Below are positions 1 through 9,101 of a stretch of DNA of 64,000 nucleotides, piece by piece. The number at the start of each line of letters is the position of its first letter. Position 1 is the stretch's first letter. The notes under the pieces are model-generated. The model saw nothing but the letters and a program-made list of their open reading frames with translations, did no database searches and was not told the DNA's origin. The position numbers and the translations under genes are program-made. This DNA comes from Pseudonocardia ammonioxydans (GTDB taxonomy: Bacteria > Actinomycetota > Actinomycetes > Mycobacteriales > Pseudonocardiaceae): contig NZ_FOUY01000005.1 in NCBI RefSeq assembly GCF_900115005.1, positions 62,001-126,000 of the forward strand. Reading direction: 5' to 3'.

Positions 1-315
1 GTCCGGTTCGTCGAGGCGCACGGCGACTACGTCCGGCTGCACACCCCGGCGGGATCGCACCTGGTCCGGATCCCGCTCTCCCGGCTGGAGGAGCACTGGG
101 ACGCCCACCGGTTCGTCCGGGTGCACCGCAGCTTCCTGCTCCACCTGCCCGCCGTGCGGGAGCTGCGCAGCGACGCCGGGGGCGGACTGCTCGCCCACAC
201 CGACGCCGGGGACGTCCCGGTCAGCCGCCGGCACGCCCGCGACCTGCGCGAGCAGCTGATGGCCGCGGCGACCTCGGGCGACCTCGAGACCGGCGGGGAG
301 CGGGGCCGGCGGTGA
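1..315 (+). CDS. LytTR-type response regulator, C-terminal fragment
   Basis: Open reading frame entering from the left edge, 104 codons visible. It opens with FVEAHGDYVRLHT and continues with LEEHWDAHRFVRVHRSFLL, which is the pattern of a LytTR DNA-binding domain (beta strands with the conserved HRSFLV-type segment). The receiver domain would lie to the left and is not in the window. The stop TGA (313-315) overlaps the GTG of the next gene. LytTR regulators are often encoded with a LytS-type sensor and a sodium/solute symporter, and a symporter follows here two genes on. The domain family is clear; the signal sensed cannot be told. Confidence 0.85.
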   Translation, partial: VRFVEAHGDYVRLHTPAGSHLVRIPLSRLEEHWDAHRFVRVHRSFLLHLPAVRELRSDAGGGLLAHTDAGDVPVSRRHARDLREQLMAAATSGDLETGGERGRR

Positions 316-695
316 ACCGCCCGCGCCGGGTCGCCGTGACCGCGCCGCCGGAGACCGGTGTGCGGTCCCGCCCGGTCCCGGCGCGCCCGGTGCCCGAGAC
401 GGTGCTCGAGCGCGACCGCGCGGCCCACGCCCGCCGGGTCCGCCACGCCCAGCTGCGCCGGGCCGCGATCACCCTGGCCTGCGGGGCCCTGCTGCTGCTG
501 GGCCTGCCGGTGCTGCTGCACGGTGTGCCGGGGCTCGCCGCGTGGCGGCTGGGCTGGCTGCCGCTGGGCTGGATGCTGGTGGCCTGGCTGCCCTATCCGC
601 TGCTGGCCCTGCTGGCGTGGTGGCACCTGCGCCGGGCGGAACGGGCCGAGCGGCCGGACGACCGGCCGGGCGAGGACCCGGCCCCCGCTCCGTGA
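312..695 (+). CDS. Small two-helix membrane protein of the symporter operon
   Basis: 127 codons starting at a GTG that overlaps the upstream TGA. Residues about 1-50 are basic and soluble. Two hydrophobic segments follow (about 52-74 and 77-101) and then a charged tail rich in R, E, D and P. I recognise no named family with certainty. Its place directly before a symporter matches the position of DUF485 proteins before ActP-type carriers, and the next symporter in this window has a true DUF485 partner, so this may be a diverged analogue. Its stop overlaps the GTG of the symporter (GTGA), which implies translational coupling. Confidence 0.75.
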   Translation: MNRPRRVAVTAPPETGVRSRPVPARPVPETVLERDRAAHARRVRHAQLRRAAITLACGALLLLGLPVLLHGVPGLAAWRLGWLPLGWMLVAWLPYPLLALLAWWHLRRAERAERPDDRPGEDPAPAP

Positions 696-2359
696 CCGGC
701 GCCGTCGTCGTCGCGCTGCTCCTGATCACGGTGCTGATCGGGGCCCGTGGGGTGGCCGCGATGCGGACCACGTCGGACTTCCTCGTGGCGTCGCGGCGGA
801 CCTCGCCGATGCTCAACGCGGCGGCGGTCTCCGGCGAGTACCTGTCCGCGGCGTCGTTCCTCGGCGTCGCCGGTCTGGTGATCAAAGAGGGCACCGGCGC
901 GCTGTGGTACCCGGTCGGGTTCACCGCCGGTTACCTGCTGATGCTCACGCTGGTCGCCGCGCCGATGCGGCGCAGCGGGGCGTTGACCGTGCCCGGGTTC
1001 GCCGAGGCCCGGCTGGGCTCGCGGTCGCTGCGCCGGTTCTGCGCGGTCGTCGTGGTGGTGATCGGGGTGCTGTACCTGGTGCCGCAGATCGTCGCGGCCG
1101 GCCAGCTGCTCACGCTCGTGTCCGGGGTGGACTACTGGGTGGGCGTGGTGGTGAGCGGGCTGGCCGTGGGCATCACGCTGGCACTCGGCGGGATGCGCGC
1201 CGCCACCTACGTGCAGGCGTTCCAGTTCGCGCTGAAGCTGCTGCTCTTCGCCGGGCCGGCCATCTGGCTGCTGCTGCTCGCCGGGCCGTCGCTGCGGGCC
1301 GACATGGCCGCACCGCCCGAGTTCACCCACTTCACCCAGCAGACCCCGGTCGACTTCCGGCTGGACACCGACCTCGTCGTGACCGAGCCGACCGTCGTCG
1401 CCGTCGACGGGGTGCCGGTCGAGCTCGCACCGGGCCCGCACCACGCCCGGGGCGACCAGGTCTGGCTGTTCCCGGAGGGCGCCGCCGTGCCCGAGCTGGG
1501 CGGGGACCGGGCCTCGCTGCCCGTGCCCGGCGGGGACCAGTGGGCGCTGCCGCTGCTCGGCACCGGCGAGGCCGCGCCGCTGATCGCCACCTGGTCGGTG
1601 CTGGTCGCGACGGCGCTCGGGACGATGGGCCTGCCGCACGTCATCGTCCGGTTCCACACCAGCCCGGACGGCCGCGGGGCCCGCCGGACGGCCGCGATCA
1701 CCGTCGCCCTGCTCGGCTCGTTCTACCTGTTCACGGTCGTCTATGGGCTGCTCGGGACGGTGCTCACCCCGGAGCTGCACCTGTCCCAGACCACCGACAC
1801 CGCGATCGTCACGCTGCCCGCGCGGATCACCGACGGCTCGACCGCGGCGGTGCTCACCGCCCTGCTCACCGCCGGGGCGTTCGCCGCGTTCCTCGCCACC
1901 TCGCTCGGCCTGCTGCTCGCCCTGTCCGGGGCCCTCGCGCACGACCTCATGCCCAGCGGCCTGCGCCGGCTGCGCCTCACCGCGCTGGCGGTCTCGGCCG
2001 CCGTCGTCCCGGCGGCGTTGCTGATGGTCCGGGTCGACGTCAGCGCCGCCGTGACCTCGGCGTTCACCGTCGCCGCGTCGACGTTCTGCCCGCTGCTGGT
2101 GCTCGGACTGTGGTGGCGGGGCTTGACGGCGCGCGGCGCATACGCCGGAATGGTCACCGGACTCACCTGCTCGGTGGGGGCGATGGGGCTGGGCACCGCG
2201 CTCCCGCTGGGCGGAACGGCGGGCATGTTGCTCACCCAGCCGGCCCTGTGGTCGGTCCCGCTCGCGTTCCTGATGATGATCGCAGTGTCACTGGGCGACC
2301 ACGTTCCGTCATGGGCGGAAGATACGATGCTCCGGCTCCATCTGGCCGATCGCGAGTGA
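692..2359 (+). CDS. Sodium/solute symporter (SSS family, ActP-like)
   Basis: 555 residues from the GTG at 692, chosen because it overlaps the upstream stop; the frame runs further upstream but would lie inside the preceding gene. It has about 13 hydrophobic segments and typical SSS patterns: SGEYLSAASFLGVAG near residue 45 and GTMGLPHVIVRFHTS near residue 310, shared with the second symporter of this window. A hydrophilic loop of about 90 residues (around 205-300) sits between membrane segments and is absent from the second symporter. Likely imports a small carboxylate with Na+ or H+. With the LytTR regulator upstream it forms a regulator/carrier operon; the substrate is unknown. Confidence 0.85.
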   Translation: MTGAVVVALLLITVLIGARGVAAMRTTSDFLVASRRTSPMLNAAAVSGEYLSAASFLGVAGLVIKEGTGALWYPVGFTAGYLLMLTLVAAPMRRSGALTVPGFAEARLGSRSLRRFCAVVVVVIGVLYLVPQIVAAGQLLTLVSGVDYWVGVVVSGLAVGITLALGGMRAATYVQAFQFALKLLLFAGPAIWLLLLAGPSLRADMAAPPEFTHFTQQTPVDFRLDTDLVVTEPTVVAVDGVPVELAPGPHHARGDQVWLFPEGAAVPELGGDRASLPVPGGDQWALPLLGTGEAAPLIATWSVLVATALGTMGLPHVIVRFHTSPDGRGARRTAAITVALLGSFYLFTVVYGLLGTVLTPELHLSQTTDTAIVTLPARITDGSTAAVLTALLTAGAFAAFLATSLGLLLALSGALAHDLMPSGLRRLRLTALAVSAAVVPAALLMVRVDVSAAVTSAFTVAASTFCPLLVLGLWWRGLTARGAYAGMVTGLTCSVGAMGLGTALPLGGTAGMLLTQPALWSVPLAFLMMIAVSLGDHVPSWAEDTMLRLHLADRE

Positions 2360-2547
2360 TCGCCTACATATTCGACAGACCGTTGTCAACACCGTTGGTC
2401 GAGTTCTGACGCGGCCGATCGTCCGATCGTCCGCCGCTCGCATCACGGGAGAAACAGGGCACGCGTGTGGGGTTCCGCGCACGGCCGCCAGGGCATTTCC
2501 TGATGCGCAGTCCGTGGTCGCGCGCGGATTCATGCAAGGAGGCATAC
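2360..2547 (+). promoter_or_regulatory. Intergenic region with the leader of the DUF485/symporter operon
   Basis: 188 bases between the first symporter and the DUF485 gene. It ends in a strong Shine-Dalgarno sequence, AAGGAGG at 2536-2542, five bases before the GTG at 2548. This decides that start over an in-frame upstream start at 2467. The stretch is less GC-rich near 2360-2410 (ACATATTCGACAG, TTGTCAACACCG), where a promoter is plausible, but I cannot define convincing -35 and -10 boxes. Confidence 0.5.
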
Positions 2548-2901
2548 GTGAGTACGACCGAGTCCGACGAGCACGGTGGCGCCCCGCCGCCGGGCGCTCC
2601 CGACTGGGCGGCCGTACAGGCCGGCCCCGATTTCCAGGAGCTGCGCAAGCGGCTCCGTGGTTTCGTCTTCCCGGTCACCGCCGGGTTCCTCGTCTGGTAC
2701 CTGCTGTACGTGCTGCTGGCCAGCTTCGCCCCCGAGTTCATGGCGACGCCGGTGCTGGGCAACATCAACGTCGGGCTGATCCTCGGCCTGCTGCAGTTCG
2801 TGTCGACCTTCGCGATCACCGTGGCCTACGTCCGCTTCGCCGACCGCAAGCTCGACCCGCTGTCGTCGAAGATCCGTGACGAGATCGAGGGGGCGAAGTG
2901 A
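2548..2901 (+). CDS. DUF485 membrane protein
   Basis: 117 residues from the GTG at 2548, supported by AAGGAGG five bases upstream. A short acidic N-terminus is followed by PDFQELRKRLRGFVFPVT, two transmembrane helices (about 43-65 and 75-98) and FADRKLDPLSSKIRDEIEG. The pattern F.LRrrlR.FvfP...FL.WYllyVllA is typical of DUF485 (YjcH-type) proteins, which accompany acetate/carboxylate symporters. Its TGA overlaps the GTG of the following symporter. It probably acts as an accessory subunit or stability factor of that carrier. Confidence 0.9.
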   Translation: MSTTESDEHGGAPPPGAPDWAAVQAGPDFQELRKRLRGFVFPVTAGFLVWYLLYVLLASFAPEFMATPVLGNINVGLILGLLQFVSTFAITVAYVRFADRKLDPLSSKIRDEIEGAK

Positions 2902-4541
2902 GCACGACCGTCCTGGCTCAGGCCACCGCGGGCAGCAGCCCGATCCTGAACATCTCGATCTTCCTGATCTTCGTGATCGGCACGCTGGGGATCGTCTTCT
3001 ACGTCAACAGCCGGCACGCCAAGAAGACCGCGGCCGACTTCTACACCGCCGGCGGCGGCTTCTCCGGCACCCAGAACGGCTTCGCGATCGCCGGTGACTA
3101 CCTCTCGGCCGCGTCGTTCCTGGGCATCGCCGGTGCGATCGCCGTCAACGGCTACGACGGGTTCCTCTACTCGATCGGCTTCCTGGTCGCCTGGCTGGTG
3201 GCGCTGCTGCTGGTCGCCGAGCTGATGCGCAACACCGGCCGGTTCACCATGGGCGACGTGCTCGCGTTCCGGATGCGGCAGCGTCCGGTCCGGGCGGCCG
3301 CGGCCACCTCGACGCTGGCCGTGTCGTTCTTCTACCTGCTGGCCCAGATGGCCGGTGCCGGCGCGCTGGTCTCGCTACTGCTCGGCGTGTCCGGTGCGTT
3401 CGCCGAGGGCGTCGTCATCGCCGTCGTCGGCGCCGTGATGATCATCTACGTGCTCGTCGGCGGCATGCGCGGCACCACCTGGGTCCAGATGATCAAGGCG
3501 GTGCTGCTCATCACCGGTGTCCTGATCATGACGATCTGGGCGCTGGCGATCTTCGGGTTCAACTTCTCCGGCCTGCTGGGCGCCGCGGTGAACGCGAACC
3601 CGGAGGACGGCGCGGCCCTGCTCTCGCCGGGCCTGCAGTACGGGGCGTCGACCACCTCGAAGATCGACTTCATCTCGCTGGGCATCGCGCTGGTGCTCGG
3701 CACCGCGGGCCTGCCGCACGTGCTGATGCGCTTCTACACCGTGCCCACGGCCAAGGAGGCGCGCCGCTCCGTCGAGTGGGCGATCTGGCTGATCGGCCTG
3801 TTCTACCTGTTCACCCTGGTCATCGGCTACGCGGCCGGCGCCCTGGTGGGTGCGGACACGATCAGCCGGGCGCCGGGCAAGGTGAACTCGGCGGCGCCGC
3901 TGCTGGCGTTCGAGCTCGGCGGCCCGATCCTGCTGGGCATCATCGCGGCGGTCGCGTTCGCGACGATCCTCGCGGTCGTCGCCGGCCTGACGATCACCGC
4001 GTCGGCCTCGTTCGCGCACGACGTCTACATCAACGTGATCAAGCACGGGGACGTCAAGGACACCGAGGCCACCCAGGTCCGGGTCGCCCGGCGGACCGCG
4101 ATCGTGATCGGCATCGTGGCGATCCTGGGCGGCATCCTGGCCCGCAACCAGAACGTCGCGTTCCTCGTGGCGCTGGCGTTCGCGGTGGCGGCGTCGGCGA
4201 ACCTGCCGACGATCCTCTACTCGCTGTTCTGGCGGCGGTTCAACACGACCGGGGCGTTGTTCTCGATCTACGGCGGTCTGGCGATCACGCTGCTGCTGAT
4301 CATCTTCTCGCCTGTGGTGTCCGGGAAGGGGCCGGAGGCGGCGACGCCGTCGATCTTCCCGAACTCCGACTTCATGCTGTTCCCGCTGTCCAACCCGGGC
4401 CTGGTGTCCATCCCGGCGTCGTTCCTGCTGGGTGCGATCGGCACCTGGGTCGGGCAGAAGCGGCACGACGAGAGCAAGTTCGCCGAGATGGAGGTCCGGT
4501 CGCTGACCGGTGCCCACATCGCGAAGGCGGAGGCGCACTAG
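2898..4541 (+). CDS. Cation/acetate-type symporter (ActP/MctC family)
   Basis: 547 residues, GTG start overlapping the DUF485 stop. About 13 transmembrane helices, with the SSS signatures GDYLSAASFLGIAGAIA (near residue 64) and LGTAGLPHVLMRFYTVPTA (near 270), followed by SASFAHDVYINVIKHG, which is characteristic of ActP/MctC-type carriers of acetate, propionate or pyruvate. The DUF485 gene directly upstream supports this group. The exact substrate cannot be read from sequence. A strong hairpin follows the gene. Confidence 0.92.
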   Translation: MSTTVLAQATAGSSPILNISIFLIFVIGTLGIVFYVNSRHAKKTAADFYTAGGGFSGTQNGFAIAGDYLSAASFLGIAGAIAVNGYDGFLYSIGFLVAWLVALLLVAELMRNTGRFTMGDVLAFRMRQRPVRAAAATSTLAVSFFYLLAQMAGAGALVSLLLGVSGAFAEGVVIAVVGAVMIIYVLVGGMRGTTWVQMIKAVLLITGVLIMTIWALAIFGFNFSGLLGAAVNANPEDGAALLSPGLQYGASTTSKIDFISLGIALVLGTAGLPHVLMRFYTVPTAKEARRSVEWAIWLIGLFYLFTLVIGYAAGALVGADTISRAPGKVNSAAPLLAFELGGPILLGIIAAVAFATILAVVAGLTITASASFAHDVYINVIKHGDVKDTEATQVRVARRTAIVIGIVAILGGILARNQNVAFLVALAFAVAASANLPTILYSLFWRRFNTTGALFSIYGGLAITLLLIIFSPVVSGKGPEAATPSIFPNSDFMLFPLSNPGLVSIPASFLLGAIGTWVGQKRHDESKFAEMEVRSLTGAHIAKAEAH

Positions 4542-4564
4542 CCACCGCCCGCACCGGCGCACTC

Positions 4565-4607
4565 CCGCGAGCCCGCGTCCCGGACAGCCCGGGGCGCGGG
4601 CTCGCGG
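4565..4607. terminator. Hairpin between convergent genes
   Basis: CCGCGAGCCCGCG (4565-4577) pairs perfectly with CGCGGGCTCGCGG (4595-4607), 13 base pairs with a 17-base loop. It lies between the ends of the symporter (+) and the adnB-like gene (-), so it probably terminates both. No T-run follows, as is usual in actinomycetes. Confidence 0.65.
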
Positions 4608-4628
4608 CCGTCGCGGGCCGGGCCGGTG

Positions 4629-7600
4629 TCAGGCCGCCGGGACGCCGGCGACGAGCGCCCGCAGCCCCGCCGCGTCGAGCAGGTCCGCGGGCCGCAGCGT
4701 GACGCCGTCGCGGACGTAGTGGAACGCCGCCCGCACCCGATCCGGCGGCACGCCCTGCAGGGCCGCCCACGCCAGCCGGTAGGCGGCCAGCTGCACGCCC
4801 ACGGCGTGCTCCCGGTCGGGCCCGGGTGGGCTGCCGGTCTTCCAGTCGACGACCGTCCAGCCCCCGTCCGGGTCGGCGAACACCGCGTCCATCCGGCCGC
4901 GCACCGCGACCCCGGCCAGCACGGTCTCGAACGACACCTCGACGTCGACCGGCCGGCGGTCGGCCCACTCCGAGGCCTCGAACGCGGCCTGCAGCTCGGC
5001 CAGCTCGGCGGCGGCACCGGACTCGGACTCCGCGGTCACCGACTCGTCGGCGGCACCGGGCAGCTCGTCGATGTCCAGCAGGTGCTCCGCACCGAACCGC
5101 TGCTCGAGCCAGGCGTGGAACGCGGTGCCCCGGCGGGTGTGCGGGTTCGGCGGCAGCGGCACCGGGCGGCGCAGCCGCACGGCCAGCGCGTCCGGGTCGT
5201 CGGCCAGCTCCACGAGCCGGCTCACCGACAGCCGCCCGGGCAGCGCGACGGTCGGGCGGTCGGCCGCCGCGGCCCGCTCGGCCAGCAGCACGTCCACGTC
5301 GGCGGCCCACCCCTCCGGGTCGCCCTCGGCGTCGGCGACCGCCGGGTCGGGGCCGGCCGGGCCGGGCCCGGGGTCCGGGAGCTCCAGCGCGAGCTGGTCC
5401 GCGGCCGAGCGGGACCGCCGGGGGCGCTTCGGCTGCTGCGCCCGCAGCGCCGCGCGCACCAGGTCGGCGCCGGCGCGGACGTCGTCGGAGCGGTCACCGA
5501 GCGGGTCCGGCGGCCACTGCGCGGTGCGTTCGACACCGAGCGCCGGGTTGCCGGTGTCGGCCTCCGGCGGCGGCGCCCAGACCTCCAGCTCGCCCACCTC
5601 GGAACCGCCCGGCCCCTCCAGGATCTCGGCCAGCTCGGTGAGGAACAGCGACGGCTCCTTCGGCCGTTCCCCGGTCGCCGGCCAGCGGTGCCCGGACACC
5701 AGCAGGGTGCGCTCGGCGCGGGTGAGCGCGACGTAGAACAGCCGGCGCTCCTCGGCGAGGCGGCGCTCGTCGAGCGCGTCGTCGTGGGCGTCGAGCGCCG
5801 CCTCGACCTGCTTGCGGTCCGCGCCGGGAGGCGGCAGGTCCAGGCCCGGCAGGTCGTCGGCGTCCCCGCGCAGCGGGACCGGCAGCTCCGAGGGGTCCTT
5901 CAGCCAGCTCCCGGACATCTTGCGGCCCGGGAAGACCTGCGCGACCAGGTGCGGGACGGCGACGACCTCCCACTCCAGGCCCTTCGCCGCGTGCACGGTG
6001 AGGATCTGCACCCGGTCCGGGGCGACCTCGACCTCACCGGGGGTGAGCCCCTCCTCGGCCTGCTCGGCGGTGTCGAGGTAGTCCAGCAGCCCGGTCAGCG
6101 AGGGCACGTCCGCGCCGCTCGCGAACTCGGCGACGACGTCGGCGAACGCGTCCAGGTGGGCCCGCCCGGTCGGGCCCGGGCGGGAGGTGGTCTCGACGTC
6201 GAGCAACAGTGTCCGCTCGACGTCGGCGACCAGGTCGGTCAGTGGTGCCGCGGCCCGGCCGCGCAGCTGGGACAGCTCGCGCCCGATCCGCCGAATCCGG
6301 TCGAACCCGGCGGGCGAGTAGCGGTCCGGCTCGCCCGGGTCGTCGAGGGCGTCGACCAGCCCGGCCTGCTCGGCCTGCTCACCGGGCAGCGCGCCGAGGG
6401 CGAGCTCGGCCGCCGACAGCGGGCCGGGCCGGGCCGGGCGCCCGGGGATCAGCTCGCGGGCCCGCTGCCACAGCGCCGCCAGGTCGGCGATGCCGAGCCG
6501 CCAGCGCGGGCCGGTCAGCAGCCGGACCGCCGCGGGGCCGGCCAGCGGGTCCGCCACGACCCGCAGCGCGGAGACCAGGTCCCGGACCTCGGGCGTGGAC
6601 AGCAGCCCGCCGAGCCCGACCACCTCGACCGGCACCCTCCGGTCGCGCAACGCGGCGGCGAGCGCGTCCATGTCCGAGCGGCGGCGGACCAGTACCGCGG
6701 CCGTCGGCGGGTCTCCCCCGTCCGCGGCGCCGGCGTGCCAGCGGGTGGCGATCCCGTCGGCGACCCAGTCCACCTCGGCCGCCACGTCGGGCAGCAGCGC
6801 GGCACGCACGTCGCCGGGCCCCGCGCCGTCCAGCGGGCGCAGCTCGCCGACCCGGACCGACCCGGGGGCGGTACGAAGCGGCTCGGACACCCGGTTCGCC
6901 AGCACCAGCACCTCCGCCGGGTTGCGGAAGCTGGTGAGCAGGCCGTGCACCGGTGCCGGGTCGCCGCGCCGGGCCGGGAAGTCGGTGCGGAACCGGGCCA
7001 GGTTCCCCGCGCTCGCCCCGCGCCAGCCGTAGATCGACTGGCAGGGGTCGCCGACGGCGGTGACCGAGCGGTGCTGCTTCGGGCCGGGCCCCGGTTCGGG
7101 TTCCGGCGCGAGCCCCGGCGGGACGCCGTAGAGGGCACGCAACAGCACCCGCTGGGCGTGCCCGGTGTCCTGGTACTCGTCGAGCAGCACCGCCCGGTAC
7201 TGGCCGCGCTCGATCCGCCCGACCTCCGGGTCGGCCTCGGCGATCCGGGCGGCCAGCGCCATCTGGTCGGAGAAGTCCATGGCCTGCTCGGCCTGCTTGC
7301 GGCGGGCGAACTCCGCCACCAGCGGCAGCAGTTCCAGGCGCATCCGCTGCCCGGCCATGCGTGCCTTGTACCCGGCGGACGGCTCCGCGCGCTGCCGCTT
7401 GCCGGGCGGGGCGTGCTCGAGCACCGGCAGCATCCGGGCCGTGAGCCGCTCGACGTCGGCCGGTTCGACCAGGTGCTCGCCCAGCTCCCCGGCCAGCGCG
7501 AGCAGGTAGCCGGTGACGGTCGCCGGCACCCGGTCGATCTCCAGGTCGGCGGCCCAGGTGGAGACGACCCGGTGCGCGAGCTGCCAGGTGGCGGTCGGGC

Positions 7601-8024
7601 TGAGCAGCCGGTTCGCCGGTTCCGCCGGCAGCCGCAGGGCGTGCTCGCCGACCAGCCGGCCGGCGTAGGCGTGGTAGGTGGAGACGGTCGGCTCCCCCGC
7701 GAGGAGCGCGGCCCTGCGGGACCCGGTCGGGTCGAGATCGTCGAGCAGGCGCGAGCCGGCGAGCCGGCGCAGCCGGGACCGGACACGGGTGCCGAGCTGC
7801 TGGGCGGCCTTGCGGGTGAAGGTGAGCCCGAGGACCTGCTCGGGCAGCACCCGTCCGGTCGCGACGAGCCAGACCACGCGGGCCGCCATCGTCTCGGTCT
7901 TGCCCGCCCCGGCACCCGCGACGACCAGCGCCGGACCGGGCGGCGCGGCGATCACCGCGGCCTGCTCCGCGGTCGGCGGGTGCAGGCCGAGCGCGGTGGC
8001 GAGCTCGACCGGGGTGGGGTCCAT
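4629..8024 (-). CDS. adnB: AdnB-like UvrD-family helicase/RecB-type nuclease
   Basis: 1131 residues. N-terminal UvrD-type motor: Walker A GAGAGKTET (about 37-45), Walker B region LLDEYQDT, motif III VGDPCQSIYGWRGAS and motif VI RRLFYVALTRAERT. The C-terminal RecB-type nuclease has RGTAFHAWLEQRFG, GRMDAVF, VVDWKTG and QLAAYRLAW, so the PD-(D/E)XK active-site residues appear intact. The start MDPTPVELATALGL followed by PTAEQAAVIAAPPGP resembles mycobacterial AdnB. With AdnA it would resect double-strand breaks. Its partner is not adjacent as in mycobacteria but lies 3.3 kb upstream at 11287-15012. The family is certain, the AdnB assignment likely. Confidence 0.88.
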   Translation of the reverse strand: MDPTPVELATALGLHPPTAEQAAVIAAPPGPALVVAGAGAGKTETMAARVVWLVATGRVLPEQVLGLTFTRKAAQQLGTRVRSRLRRLAGSRLLDDLDPTGSRRAALLAGEPTVSTYHAYAGRLVGEHALRLPAEPANRLLSPTATWQLAHRVVSTWAADLEIDRVPATVTGYLLALAGELGEHLVEPADVERLTARMLPVLEHAPPGKRQRAEPSAGYKARMAGQRMRLELLPLVAEFARRKQAEQAMDFSDQMALAARIAEADPEVGRIERGQYRAVLLDEYQDTGHAQRVLLRALYGVPPGLAPEPEPGPGPKQHRSVTAVGDPCQSIYGWRGASAGNLARFRTDFPARRGDPAPVHGLLTSFRNPAEVLVLANRVSEPLRTAPGSVRVGELRPLDGAGPGDVRAALLPDVAAEVDWVADGIATRWHAGAADGGDPPTAAVLVRRRSDMDALAAALRDRRVPVEVVGLGGLLSTPEVRDLVSALRVVADPLAGPAAVRLLTGPRWRLGIADLAALWQRARELIPGRPARPGPLSAAELALGALPGEQAEQAGLVDALDDPGEPDRYSPAGFDRIRRIGRELSQLRGRAAAPLTDLVADVERTLLLDVETTSRPGPTGRAHLDAFADVVAEFASGADVPSLTGLLDYLDTAEQAEEGLTPGEVEVAPDRVQILTVHAAKGLEWEVVAVPHLVAQVFPGRKMSGSWLKDPSELPVPLRGDADDLPGLDLPPPGADRKQVEAALDAHDDALDERRLAEERRLFYVALTRAERTLLVSGHRWPATGERPKEPSLFLTELAEILEGPGGSEVGELEVWAPPPEADTGNPALGVERTAQWPPDPLGDRSDDVRAGADLVRAALRAQQPKRPRRSRSAADQLALELPDPGPGPAGPDPAVADAEGDPEGWAADVDVLLAERAAAADRPTVALPGRLSVSRLVELADDPDALAVRLRRPVPLPPNPHTRRGTAFHAWLEQRFGAEHLLDIDELPGAADESVTAESESGAAAELAELQAAFEASEWADRRPVDVEVSFETVLAGVAVRGRMDAVFADPDGGWTVVDWKTGSPPGPDREHAVGVQLAAYRLAWAALQGVPPDRVRAAFHYVRDGVTLRPADLLDAAGLRALVAGVPAA

Positions 8025-8068
8025 GCCCCTGTTCTACCCGGCACCCCCGACACCGCCCGCCGACGGGA

Positions 8069-8956
8069 TCAGGCGGGCGCGTACACCCGTGCCCAGTCGA
8101 CCTGCAGGCGTACCTCGTCCGGGGTGGTCGCGTCCGGCCCGGGGATCCACTTCTCGGCGGGGCCCTGGTCGAGCTGGATGCACAGGTGCATCGGCGTCGT
8201 GGGGATCGCCGCGGGGTCGGTGACCTCCCAGCGCTTCGCACCGTCGACGTACCAGGTGATCCGGTCGGGCAGCCACTCCAGCGCGAAGGTGTGCCACTGC
8301 GTGAAGTCGCCGGGCGTCTCGGTGGACAGGATGTGGTTCTCGGCGCCGTGGTGCACGAACGCCGTCGCCGCGCCGCGGTCGCCGTAGGGGATCTCCATCA
8401 TGTCCAGCTCCCCGTCCTCGGGGAACCGCTCGGAGTCCGGCCACAGCAGGATCGCCGGGCTGTACCCGGTCCCGGGGTCGGTGCGCGCCCGGAACTCCCA
8501 GCGGCCGTGGAGCCGGCCGGAGTGCATCGCGATGCCGCCGGAGACGCCGCCACCCGCGGCCCGCGGGCGCGCGGTGACGGTGAGGAGACCGTCGCCCACC
8601 TCGACGGCGGACGGGCGCCGCAGGCCGTGGCCGAACCCGCCGGGTGAGTTGTAGACCGTCCAGGTCGAGCGGTCGATGCGGCCGGCCTCGAACTCGTCGC
8701 CACCGACGTGGCGCCACTGCTGCGGCGGGGGTGGGGGCGGCGGGGGCGGGAGCTGGTTGTCCAGCGCCGACGTCGCGCCCGCGCCCCGGGCCGCGCCGTC
8801 CGGCGGGACCGCGACGGTCCAGACCAGCCCGGTGAGCGCGACCAGCACCAGCGCGAGCACACCGGCACCGTGGGCGACCCGCCGGCCGGGCCCGGCCGAC
8901 GCGACCTCCCGGCCCCGGCCGTGCGGCCGCGGCGCCGGTGCTCCCCATCCGTCCAC
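8069..8956 (-). CDS. Secreted or membrane-anchored GH16 glycoside hydrolase
   Basis: 295 residues. A basic cytoplasmic N-terminus is followed by one hydrophobic helix (about 28-50), a linker with nine consecutive prolines (near 69-78) and a glycoside hydrolase family 16 domain. The catalytic motif ExDxxE is present as GELDMMEIPYG; the two glutamates would be nucleophile and acid/base. WEFRARTDPGTGYSPAILLW and WHTFALEWLPDRITWYVDG are typical GH16 strands. It probably cleaves beta-1,3/1,4-glucan or a related polysaccharide outside the cell. It stands alone between adnB and serS and shares no operon with carbohydrate genes. The helix could act as an uncleaved anchor. Confidence 0.88.
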   Translation of the reverse strand: MDGWGAPAPRPHGRGREVASAGPGRRVAHGAGVLALVLVALTGLVWTVAVPPDGAARGAGATSALDNQLPPPPPPPPPQQWRHVGGDEFEAGRIDRSTWTVYNSPGGFGHGLRRPSAVEVGDGLLTVTARPRAAGGGVSGGIAMHSGRLHGRWEFRARTDPGTGYSPAILLWPDSERFPEDGELDMMEIPYGDRGAATAFVHHGAENHILSTETPGDFTQWHTFALEWLPDRITWYVDGAKRWEVTDPAAIPTTPMHLCIQLDQGPAEKWIPGPDATTPDEVRLQVDWARVYAPA

Positions 8957-9071
8957 GAGAGCACAGACGCCCGGGGCACCGTGCGGGTTGCCCGGACGGG
9001 GGTCGCGCCGGTCACTGCGTGTGGCAGGCCACCCGGTCGGCGGTCGGGCGGGCGGCAGCCGGGCGGGCGAC

Positions 9072-9101
9072 GATCAGGCAGGCGGCGATCAGGCGGGCGG
9101 C
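9072..9101. repeat. 15-bp direct duplication over the serS stop codon
   Basis: GATCAGGCAGGCGGC (9072-9086) and GATCAGGCGGGCGGC (9087-9101) are adjacent near-identical copies. The second contains the minus-strand stop codon of serS (9089-9091) and the first places another TGA 15 bases downstream in the same frame. Confidence 0.7.

Noticed and set aside
4626-8387. Long plus-strand reading frame of 1253 codons opposite the adnB-like gene
   Set aside because: Its residues are the R/G/P/Q/H-rich output of antisense GC-rich DNA; the minus strand encodes a full helicase-nuclease with motifs.
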